This document shows positions 25,301 to 36,600 of a DNA stretch of 64,000 nucleotides, in pieces. Position 1 is the stretch's first letter; every line of letters begins with the position of its first letter. The notes beneath the pieces were generated by a model. It did not search any database, was not told the DNA's origin, and saw only the letters and a list, made by a program, of their open reading frames with translations. Source of the stretch: Synchiropus splendidus (taxonomy: Eukaryota > Chordata > Actinopteri > Syngnathiformes > Callionymidae); the NCBI RefSeq assembly GCF_027744825.2, contig NC_071345.1:14695501-14759500 (forward strand), read 5' to 3'. The translations under genes were made by a program, and so were the position numbers.

Positions 25301-27620
25301 ATGCAACGTGTTTGTAGATTTGGCCACCAATCTTACCTGTTCCAACACTGCATTACATCAGTTCCTGTGACTTGTAGGGTGGTGAGTAAAGTTTATTATG
25401 TTATTATTATATATATATTTTTTAATTGGCTTCATTGATAACAAGAGTCACTGTGATATTTTCTGCCTTTTTAGGTAGTTGTGTTGTGCTGTAAATAACT
25501 TGTATAGTTTTTAAGTACAGATACTTCAAAAACTGGTAAGATTATCCTTAAAAATATTTGACAAGGATCTGTAATGATATTAGGAGTAAAAAAGTAATGG
25601 GTTTTTTTTTATAATGTTTTTCTTACTTTCTTTTGACTCCTTAAGGAGCGCATGAGAATCCGACAGAATATAACTACATTTTTTCAGGCTACTTTAATTA
25701 AACTCATCTTAGTGATTTGTTTCAAAATAAATAAACTGTTCCCCTTCATTACCACCTCATAACAAACAAATGATTTGACCTCGTGTTTGACACTCATTCT
25801 AGCAGCTTGTAGTCCATTTTGTGTGGTCAGAGCCTACGCTGTTCCACTCTCACTTCACAAAACAGAGTACAACAGTGTTCCATCGAGACATCATTCCACA
25901 GTAAAATCCATTAGACGTTTTTGACTTTCAAGTAAAAGCCAGTGAAATTGTGCTCCGCTTTGTCATTGACTCAAAGTAGGGAAAACCCCTCAAGCAAGAG
26001 CAGTCCTCGCTGAACTGGCAAAAGGACAGCAAATGCATGTCCATGTGCTGAGTGTCCTGCTGGTTAAATACAGTATGCTCATTTAAAATAGCATAAATGA
26101 TATTCAGGCTGCAGTGTAGAACAGGTGTTTCTCCCAGCAATTTGAATAAAACATTGGTGAATAGTTTTCTGGTGGAGACTTGCATTACCGAAGTTGTCAT
26201 ACATTAAGCTCTCTGTGTTATGTTGTCATTAGCAACAGCATTCAGACATCTGTTTCACTGTCCAACAATGGAAACTTTGTGACCTATATTCTGCTTCCCA
26301 CAGTGATGTCACTGGGCTTTGACTGGCTGTCTCTAAAAAAGGTTGGGGGTGAAATGGAAAATGTCTGAGTCCGTTAGGAGTGGACACTCGAGGATGCCAA
26401 GCTAAGTAGTGGAAGTCAGGAAGCATGTTGTCTAGGTAACAGATGTGAATTCTAGCAGCTGATCGAAAACATTCAAAAGCCCAGTACTTACTCTGGTGTG
26501 AGTTCTGTGCCACACTCGCCTTCTGTTTAGTGAATTTAAATGAGTGTGAATGGGTTTGAGCTAACCTGAAAGCAAAAGGTCAAATTTAATTCAATACTTT
26601 TCAGTGGTGTTGTAACGGTATCGGACAGTTCAAAATAGACTTGAGTCAACCAAGACACCAAAGGACATTGCCATATGTCTGCCAGCAAGAAAAAGCAAGT
26701 CGCAAGAAAGACCAAAGTACTATCACGCTCTCAGATACCACAAAGACGCAGGTGACGGAACTAAAATCAATGAAAGACATCAAAGTTCCACGAGAGGAGC
26801 TGTGGCGGTGTGTCATGTGCATAAGAAGCACGTATTGACACAACAAACAGGTTGCAGGAAACACTTTTGCACAGAAGTGTTGTTGAAAGTGTGCGTTGCA
26901 AGGTCAAAAACTGAACCACTGTAATCAAGCAAAGAAAAGCAAGCACAGACACAAAGCAAACAAACGTAACTAACCAAAGCACCCAATATTTTTATGTCAT
27001 TATTAGTTTTGATTATTTTAATGTGGACATCAGACAGGGATGTAAGCCTTGAATGTCATGGAAAGTTTATTCATTTCAGAGTGCATCTTTGTAACAGATT
27101 TTTGAGCTGAGTGTGATTTAGATTCTGGGACTAACCATACAATGTGTTTGTGCTACATTAAGGCATCTTATAAGCCCCAGCAAGTTTCGTTGTTGGTATC
27201 TTGTTTGCTCAGATTTTGTTCTTTGTTGTTTCATTGACTTTCTATCAGATGTAGAAGGACCTTGGATTTTTTTGGATGGTCAACTGGACATCTTGTAAGT
27301 TTTCAGTTGTTAATCTTGTGTTGTTGTTGGTGGTTTTTTTTCGATATTTGAATGTTTTGGTCACTAAATCAGTTCTTAAAGTTGGATGACATGGATGGAA
27401 GAGAACTAACCATCAACACTTGCCAATTAATAACACCTGCTTGTGAGTTGTCAAAACTTGGGCCAAACAATGGTCCCACCTAGTCTTGTCACGTGGCCCA
27501 AAGGAACTTCAAATGTGTTTCTACTTAATGTATCAAAATGTTGCGATTGAAAACACTGACTTTATTCTCTTAATATTTGATTAACAAAGCATCACTCTCT
27601 ATATGACCTAATTTCTCTCG
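22341..27620. other. Non-coding stretch between ulk4 and the first trak1 exon candidate
   Basis: No supported exon. A 149-codon plus-strand frame at 22535-22984 resembles nothing and has no promoter-to-polyA logic. A perfect short hairpin (TCATCTGTTAG / CTAACAGATGA) lies at 25240-25270. Probably trak1 5' intron if transcription begins near 22.3 kb. Confidence 0.5.
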
Positions 27621-27623
27621 TAG

Positions 27624-27938
27624 ATGTCCAGCGAAAGACCGTTGCTGTCTGCAAGCTCTCCTGAAGCTTTGGTCCACGACTGCGTAGCTATGACCAAGTT
27701 TGGTAGATGGCTGGTCCTGTGTTAAACCAGTAACTCCTCAGCGCCAAGCTGGACCCAAAGACTCCACCTCCCGACACCTGCTCCTCCGCCCTGTCCCCGA
27801 AACAGTGTGCTGAGAGATTTAGGCTCTGTAACCAAGAGCTGCTATTGGCCGGAGAGGAGGAGTATGTCTGTGACATCAGTCGACGGAGCTCACCTGACGA
27901 CGACACGGCCTCCTTCAGGGATGCAGAGACCATTACAG
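27624..27938 (+). CDS. trak1: Alternative 5' exon of trak1, TRAK2-like N-terminus; no in-frame ATG
   Basis: A TTTCTCTCGTAG acceptor precedes this stretch and a donor (ACAG, then GTAATC) ends it. The frame open from 27734 ends RDAETIT and, joined in phase to the exon at 33415, gives [17 protein letters not shown]. Human TRAK2 has RDSESITDVCSNEDLPE at the same place, so the exon looks real. However, that frame has an in-frame TAA at 27731 and no ATG. The ATG at 27624 opens a different frame (MSSERPLLSASS...) that stops after 33 codons. Either an upstream exon joins an internal acceptor (for example AG at 27740), or an indel or assembly error breaks the frame. Confidence 0.55.
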
Positions 27939-30400
27939 GTAATCCCAGTTATTCTTGACTCTCATGGTGTTTCATGGTGATGATGACGTTCAAAATGCTG
28001 ATGTTCAATTTCACCCAACTAGTGTTTGAGTGGTGAACTTGGCTGGGCTCACAGTGTAACGGAAGGAGCTCTTTGGCAGAGTGAGAAGAATGTGCTTTGA
28101 GAAACTGCCCCTCTGTGTGTGACCTGTTTCTAATGTCACATCCTGTTAGTGAAGCCGCTCCGGGGAGCTTCGGTCTGTGAAAGAGAGGCAGCCGAGTTCC
28201 CAGTAGACTGTCGTCGCCCAAACTCTTTTTCTGAGTTCAAGTGTATCTTGAGGACTTTTAAAGTGACATGAGCCCGGACTTGTTTGCATTTTGAAGATCT
28301 GCATTGGGTTAAGATGTTTACCTAGATAAGATTAGATGTCTTTTATTCAGAGGATATCTCATGTTTGATTTGGAAATTTAGGGAAAAAACATGGTTTGTT
28401 TTGATTTTAAGATGCAAGGCGGCCCCCTGTGTAGACTGCAGCGGAGAGAGCTGAATACAGCGGCCTCAGCGGTCCAACTGGGTTGCCAAGCACTCAAACT
28501 GTGAATTTATTTGGGATTTGAACTGAAGCCTTTTACACTCAGCCAAGCAACACTTGAATCTCCCTTGATTGTGACCATGAAACACCTTCAAAATAAACGC
28601 CACATCTTCTTTTTTTGTGAAATGAATTCCAGACTGCTGGGCTGCCAACCTCACTTCTTTATCTCTATTTTTATTAACTATTAACCTGCTGTGATCCTGT
28701 CATGAAAGGATTAAAATAAATAGTATCAGTGCCGCCATCGTGTGGTATGAATCTGACAATACAGTACATTCTCTGATGTCAATATACATTTTTATTTCCA
28801 TCCTGTTGAAGTACTTTTTGTCTCTTGGTCTGCTTCTGCCAGATTATCTATGTGTTGTGAAATTTTGGGGATTAAATAAGTTGAAAAAAATGAAGGAGGA
28901 ACGTCTCTTTGTTCACGAGCCAGCAGTGATGTAAGGAGCGGATGAATCACTTGATGAAGGGGTGCTTGTTGAGGTGAGAGAGAAGTGGGATAAACAAGTG
29001 GACCAAGACGACATAAAGTTATGTAAGTGGGCAAACAAGTGAGCTTGCATCATGACTGCAGACTGAACCATTGTGCTGTAACGTTTGGAGGAGAGCCCGA
29101 GGTCGAAGCTGTCCTACGTGTTTGTGTGTCGAGTCATGGATGCAAAACCTCTTTGGATGGTTTTACTGACCATTGACTTTTAAACTTAAGCATTGCGTTT
29201 CAAATAACGTCAAAGTAATTTCATTAAAGTTTGCTAATATGAGTGATTTTTTTGCGTTCTAATGAGTAGTTAGTTGTCTCAGGTGTAAAAATGTCAACAA
29301 GGTCAGGTTCATTTTCAAACCTCCCTTGTTTTTCTTGTTTGTGTGCAAACTTGAGTGACAACTGAAGTTTCAGTGTCGTCATACCTGTGAGCCGCACACA
29401 TGTTCAGAATGAGACTTGTGACTTTTGGTCACCTTGTGCTCAGTAACACCCAGCAGCACAGTGACAGGTTTCTGTCCCTTTTAACTTGAGCCTTATCTAA
29501 TTATAGTGTGACTGCGTGCTGGTCTTATGACAAAAGCATTTACATAGTTGCCTTTTTCAGTACAGTGTCTTACAGTCGTTTGAAATAATGTGAAGAATCC
29601 ACTGCAAAGTTAAATGGAGACATGTTTTCCTTTGGGTTGTTGATAGCACTTTTTGAACAGTGGAAAGGTTCTATGTTGTTATTATTTTTTAATAATTATT
29701 ATGATGAAGGTCTGTTGTCGCTCATTTCTGCTTCTCTTGTGAAGTCAAGTTTAAACATGACTGCTCCAGAGTTTTAGTAAAAACGTCAATATTAGTGTAT
29801 TTATTCAAACTATGCGCTTTAATTGTCACTGTGAAAATCTGTCAACCTACAAGTCTCTAGGTGCATGTCAAGTTGACGTGCACCTAGAGTTTACCTGGAT
29901 GTAACTCCAGTTCTAGGATTACATGTGAGACCTTTAAAATGAGTTGCATTTGTTGGTTTTCACAGCCTCAGAGTGAGGTGAAACAATAGTACTGAACTGA
30001 GAACATGATGTCACAGTCACATGACTAAGAATGTTGCTGATTCTACATTATTTAGCTTAAAAATTGTGACCTGTGAATTTTGGTTTGTGGATCGGATTTG
30101 CTTTAAACACAGATAATCGTCTCAATACAGTCTGTGCTGTGTAAGATTGCGTTAAAACTTTGAAGATAATGAAATAGTGATTAATTGAAAATGTGTATGT
30201 TATCACCGTAGAATTTACAATAGGGTGTAGTTGTAGTCTTGTGTCAGACCTGCTTTTGTGTAAAGTTGAGGGCATGTAGTTTTGTTTGACTTGATTGCTC
30301 CCAGGAGACTGACAGTCTCTGTTTGTTTGCCCACAATCATGTGACTCGTAGCACAGACGGGTGACAGACAGTAAGTAGATGCAGCAGACAGAGTCCAGCT
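27939..30400. other. trak1 intronic stretch
   Basis: No exon recognised. A 35-base near-perfect palindrome lies at 29855-29889. A fragment near 28321-28350 resembles the reversed LINE tail seen near 10.1 kb. Confidence 0.5.
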
Positions 30401-30435
30401 GGTTCCGCTGCCTGAGTGGAGCGCAGCAGAGCGTT

Positions 30436-30450
30436 GGGCGGGCTATATAT
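30436..30450 (+). promoter_or_regulatory. trak1: Candidate core promoter of the 1016-residue trak1 isoform
   Basis: GGGCGGG (30436-30442) is followed directly by TATATAT (30444-30450), about 230 bp before the start codon at 30681. A CTC-repeat tract at 30500-30525 follows in the predicted leader. Sequence and position fit a promoter. Confidence 0.45.
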
Positions 30451-30680
30451 CGTCACTGGCATGTCAGGCATGACGAACCAGTTTGGCTGTGGTCTCTTCA
30501 CTCCTCCTCCTCCTCCTCCTCCCTCTCGGAGTCGTTCTCTAACTTTGAGCACGCTCTCTCCTCTGCTTCCTGTCTCTCCCAACACTTTTAGTCTGTGCGG
30601 TTTCTCGTGGCCCTGCCCTCACCCAGTCCTCTGGAAAATGTGATAGGGCAAGGGCAGCAGAATTTCGGGCTTCAGGCACC

Positions 30681-30684
30681 ATGA
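30681..30684 (+). CDS. trak1: trak1 first coding exon (isoform A): start codon only
   Basis: GGCACC-ATG-A is a near-ideal start context and is followed at once by the strong donor GTGAGT. Joined to the exon at 33415 it reads [11 protein letters not shown]. The split codon restores Asn. Mammalian TRAK1 has CDVCNSTDLPE at this place, so only the very N-terminus is shortened. Confidence 0.7.
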
Positions 30685-33600
30685 GTGAGTAGTCTATTTG
30701 CTTTAATACTTAGCTGAACTAAGCTTGTTTTGGGCATCCATGGTGTTAGTCGTTTGTCTGTTGTTTTGAGCTGTCAAACACTCGTTTGCAGATTAGCAAC
30801 ATGGTCATTGGTGTTTCGCGCCCTCATGTATCCGTGGCTGGATATTTACATATAAATTTTCATCTAAGATCGCTTCAAGTCTCTCATGTTTGATTTCCAT
30901 ATTGGGAGCTTCCCCCCCATCTGATCCAAATATCTTTCAGTCTAGCACCAGTCCCATCTGCTGTCCAACGCCTGCCCTGCTCTGTGACCTATATTAGGGT
31001 CTCCGTTCTGCGACACCACAGTTATTGTTAACTAAATATCACCAGACACCGCAGGAATCCTCGCGAAGAGTCCCATGTGACCCAAACAATTCCTGTCTTC
31101 GATCATTTTTGGCACATCAGAACATTGTTGTGCTGTCAGCAGCAGTATCACGTGTTTATTGCCGGTCTTCCAAATGTGACAGTGAACTATTCTTGAGTAT
31201 GAACTTGAACTTTTCTTCCGCCCCTTGTAGGTGTTCAATTCAAGGTTGTTGCCACGCTGAGCTAACTTTGTTTGCCTAGCTTAATTGAACATAAACTTGA
31301 GCGTCATATTGTCTTTTATGGCTAAGTTTTATTGTGAAATCTCATATTAAAAGCAACTAGAAACTGCATTTTTACCTTTTAGAACAGCCATATATGTTTC
31401 TAACATACAACTTTAATGTGGGGAATTACCAGAAGTGTCTTAAGTTGAGAATTTTTTAAGTATGAATTTTTGTTATTTTAGAAGCATCCGTTATTTTCCT
31501 ATTTTTAATTGATTCAGGGCTTGTTTAACCCCATTGGGAAATTAACTAATGAGAAATTACTTATGATGTATATTATATAAATAATGCAGTTATTTGCGGA
31601 TAATACATTAAATAAAAGAGGAAGAAAAAGACATCACAAACTTGCTTTCACAAGAGTTAGTGTAAACAGAGCTGTTTGAGTGCATAGTATTAGCTCGTAG
31701 TGTAAAGCTAAGCTTTGTTTTCTGTGACCTTTTCACCTCAATACTGTCCGCAGTCTGTTCACAATAGGTCTAAAACTCTAGACAAGCCTTGTGTGGAGAC
31801 CCGAATAAAGCTTGGTGAAGTCTCTGCAGAATGATGGAACAGTTGAAACAGTAGATTCCGTCAACTGAGCTGTTTTTCGTTTCCTATAATGATGTGGAGT
31901 GTTTTTTTTCCCCTCCAGTACAGTCGTAAATCTAATTGGAAAATGCATTGCACACTTTTGTTTGACAAAACTGTGAAATTTATTTGGAAATTCAGTCTGT
32001 TGCTTTCTTTATGTGTGTGAATGTTTGCACAGTTTAATCTCATTTACTTCAAACATTGGTGCTGACTACGGAGTTGCTTTGAGACGTAATGTTTCAGTTT
32101 TGTTTGTCAGTATGTATTGGAGCTGCTAATTGTTAGGTTATCTTAATTCTTGACATTGAGAGTGTTCTCTTATGGTCAGTTTGAGGGGACAGTCTTGAGG
32201 TGCAGGCCTGTCGTGAGTTCACTCCAAAATGCTCTTTTCTAAATGAACTTATTGTACCCTTCCTTCATCCAGTGTTAAGAAACAAACATGAGGGAGGATG
32301 AAAATGTGTGAAAATAATCTTAGTTGAGAGGTGAAAAGAAGATGCATCTTGTCACTAGAAACGTCTTGTTTAACTTTCGCAAATTTGCAGAGCTTGGTTG
32401 CAGCAGCACCAGAAACTCTAGTCTTAATTTTATGGGTTCATACTCCTTAAATGCAGAGGAACTGTTTGGTCTTGACATGAGACGGTTCTGCAACATTCTT
32501 AAAACCACTAACACTGGAGAATGAAGCCGGTGGCTCAGTTGCAGCAGTGTAAAGTCTAATGTCAATGGAAGCATTGTTGTAATGGGTTAATCCAGTGGAA
32601 AATCTCCACTAGTTTGATTTTAGAGAAGACAAAACACATGTGTCACCGTCTTTGGTGGCCTCTTTGTTCTGCAGACAGTGAGTGCTCCGGCTATTCTTAT
32701 CCTCATTCACATTCTATCAGAGTTCAGATTGGCTTCAGCACCACCAATCTGTTTTAGCTATCAAGCGAGTGCAAAAATATACTTGTTTACCTGCCAATAC
32801 AGGCATTTTCTTTGACGCCAGTTCACAAAACTATGATGAATATGTGCTCTCACTGCACACTTTTAAAACCTGTGATTTAAAGCAAGATTCCTCCCAGTGT
32901 TCCTGCAGAGCTTGTCATTTAGTGCTGTGTGAGCACAGTGAGACGCCATTGTTTCAGGCGGAGGCAGGACTGGTGCTATTTCTTTTTACAGAGGCTTTAT
33001 TATTCTCTGTATTCACCCACAAGTTCTCTATTCAAACTCTTAAACGGTGGGTTGGTTAGGTGGTTGGTCAATGACTGCATAGTCGAAGGTTGTGGTCGTT
33101 TTTTTTTGCTGAGGCTGTTGAAGAAGTGAGGTCAGGTTGAGTCATCATTGTTGCTGTTGACTTTGCTGAACAGTTTGGCCTCTTGTGAAGTAAATTTGAA
33201 GAGCCCTTCTTTTAAAAAAGGGACTTGCTATACAACTTAATGGAAAGATTAGGTGAAATCATGCGTTTTCTATGTATTGCCACTAGAGGTCAGACTTTCA
33301 CAGCTCATCGTCGGTATTATAGGTGAATCGTTTGACCTTAACAAAAAAAAAAAACGAACTAAATCACAGCTTGTCAGTAAACTAAATAAAGTGTCCCCCT
33401 CTCTCTTTCTGCAGATGTGTGTAACAATCCTGATCTGCCCGAGCTCGAGATTATCAGCCTTCTGGAGGAACAACTGCCCCTCTACAAGCTGAGGGCAGAC
33501 ACTGTTTTCGGCTACGAACAAGATGATTGGATACACACGCCGCTGGTGGAGCCTGAAGCCGCTGTTGAACTGACCACAGAGCAGATCGATGAAACTCTCA

Positions 33601-36600
33601 AATACTTCTGTAAGTCCAACACTTTTTTACATGAGCTTAATCATGCATCCCTGCTCTACTTGATTAATACATCTGAAACAAATCTGCCTTTGCCAAACAT
33701 TAGATTAGTCTCAAAATGCTGCAATTAAAGTGGCATTGCTAGAGTTGTGGGGCGTGGAGGTTTCTGCATCACTCTGCTGCCCTGTGTTTACATATGGTCT
33801 GCACGTGACTCTTCATGTTGAATCAGGCTCGCAACTGCTTTCAGAAGGTCCATGTCAGCAGAACTGTGTCTCTCTCATGCACACTCTCCTGCACAGCACA
33901 CATGTAGTACACACGCTTAAACAGAGAGGCTGTATGTGGACCATCATCTTCAATAATTCAGCTTTGGCCTCATGTCTGTGCGAACAATGACTCAGACTGA
34001 GAAAGGTGATTCTAAAAATGGCTCCAGCTTGTTATAAATAGGCTGACCAAGAACCTGACCACTGTGCCCCATGTCTCCTCGGTCACATGAGGGAAGTGCA
34101 AGGTCAGTGAACGCCACACCGGCGATTTAATCTCTGTTTAATTTGAGTAATTACTCCAACCTGTTTCATCGTAATGTGTTGTCTAGGTGTGGACTACTGA
34201 CTACACACTACAAATTAAGTGAGGAGTCACTCCAGGGTTGGATCAGAATAGTTAAAATCAAGCATAAGCGTGACAAGTTGTCACAGTAATGCTTAATGTT
34301 TGTAATCGTAATCTTTTGTTGCAGCATTCACCAGTAATAATAATGGTAATAATAACAATAAGAATATTTGCGGTAAAGTTATATGTACCAGGGAACATTA
34401 TAGATTAACTTATAAGCATTGTTGTGATTGAAAACCCCTCCATTTTAAGCAGTGTTCTGCGAGACCACTGCTTCCTTATCAGCAAATATCGTACATTCCT
34501 CTTTACAGCTGAGCTTTTATAGCTTTTTTACAGCTTGTATCATTGTGTTTCCAGTTGCATAGTAGGCCAAATAGTTTGCTTTGAAATGGAAGAAAATCAA
34601 TTGTTGAAAGTGAAAGCACCATGAGCTGAAACTGATTTTCCAGTTTGTCCATTTCTACTATCAGACTGTACAACTGTAATGTACCGGTCTCCCTCTTCTT
34701 TATGAAAATTAATGTCCAATTAAATATCTTTTTTAAATATGGTCACCGGATATGAAGTAATTTGGGTGACTTTCTTTTGCACACTCTGATTTCCTCCCAC
34801 AATCCCAAATTATTCAGGGGTTGAACTCTTGTCTGTAGATGTGTGTGTACTTGCACTTCTATCTTTGTGAGGTCCGAGATGATTTTTTTAACCGACAGAG
34901 AGACAACATTATTGCAAAGTGTGGGCATTTCAGCCGGTCTTCACTTCGTTGATCTTCATTTTGAGGGTTAAAACTTCAAAATAACTGGGTCGTTATATTG
35001 GGTTTTAGTTTGGCTCAGACTCCTGGATAAGGTTAGCCATTTGTTATGGATGGTTAGGTTTAGGGTGAGAGGCCAAGGAAAGCATTATGTCAATGACAGT
35101 CCTTGCTAAGATAAAAAGACCAACATGTTCTTAAGTATATCTATCCTGGTGGGGTCCAATTCTGGGGAATACACCCTCTTGTGGTGCCCTTGGGCATTTG
35201 TAGGGCTCTTTTGCTGGAACCCACAAGACTAAGCCCCAATTGGAAGATGAAAACATCAAAATAACTTCAGTTTGGGTTGAGAGTCATGGTTAAGTTTAGC
35301 CATTTCTTTTGGATGCTTAGGTTTAAGGTGAGTGGCTGGGGAGCGCATTATGTGTATGAGCGGTCCCCACAAAGATGTGACAAAACTGTATGCGTGTCCG
35401 TGTGTGTGCGTGCGTGCACGTCCGACCCTCCGTCCGTCCGTCCTGCCCCCGGCAACACAGTTATAGCATTAAGCAGAAAATAGCTTATAGCTATGCGGAT
35501 AGTTTGTCATTCAAGCCTTTAAATAGGAGGAAGTTGTGATAATTATTTCTCAGGAGATTGAGTCTTGTGATCGACCCTCAGATATTTGCATTTTTGAGAG
35601 ACAAGAAAAGAAAACTTATTTCTGAACTGCTCTCCAGTGTGTGTTAGTCATAATCATGAGTCAGGGTTATTATAGTTTGCGATGGACAGATTGTGCCAAA
35701 GCACATTTAGTCTGTCTTCCAGAAATATCGGTGCATCCTGACATCCAAACTTCAGTTAGTTGAAATAGAGCCGTGCTGTCTTGGTATCTGGCACTTGGGA
35801 AGCTTTTTTTTTTTTTTTTTTTCAAATTTTTTTGGGCACATTACTTCATTAACTGCCTGCAATCTCGATCATCTTTCAGCAGTGGTGCTCTCATCAATGA
35901 TGATCCAATATGAACTCTCATGCAATGTCTCATCATGTCCTCGTACAGCTCTATTTTTATATTGGAAATCTTTGTCTCTCAAAAAAACCCTGCCTCCAGT
36001 GACCCTGATATGCTGAGTCACGTTTTTAGTTGCCTTGTTCGGCATTAAAAATGCAAATGACACGTGAAATTTACACAGGATTTCTGTATCATGTCTGATG
36101 CCCAATACAAGGTTCTGTTCTTAAAGTTAGCATTATTTGTTAGCGCTGCTTGCTTGATATCGCATCAGAAGTTCAAGTGTCGTCCCTGAAGCAGGAGACA
36201 TGTACCTGTTAAATTAAACATGTGCACCTGAGTGACCTTTCTTTGCCGACAAATGATGTGAGCTGATGTGTTGACTTGAATAATGGATGTTGAACAGCAT
36301 TCTTGGCACTTTTAAGAGCCTGCACGTGCGCTCATTTAAATAAAACCCCGGTAACTTCCTGTTGCTGCCCGCTAAACACCGGCAGCTTCATTCATGCTGG
36401 ATTTGCCACGTCACCTCTGCCAACTTCACTGCTAGCTCTTTTACAATCCTCCGGCCTCGGAGTCTGGGCTTGCTGCCATGGCAACCACGCAGAAGGACAA
36501 GGCAAGGAGGGGAGAGTTGCTGATGTAGACAGAGTGGGTGGGAGCAAGCTGGTGCGTCGCCCGTCCCATTGGCTGTTCACTGTTGCTACTCCCGCCCACC

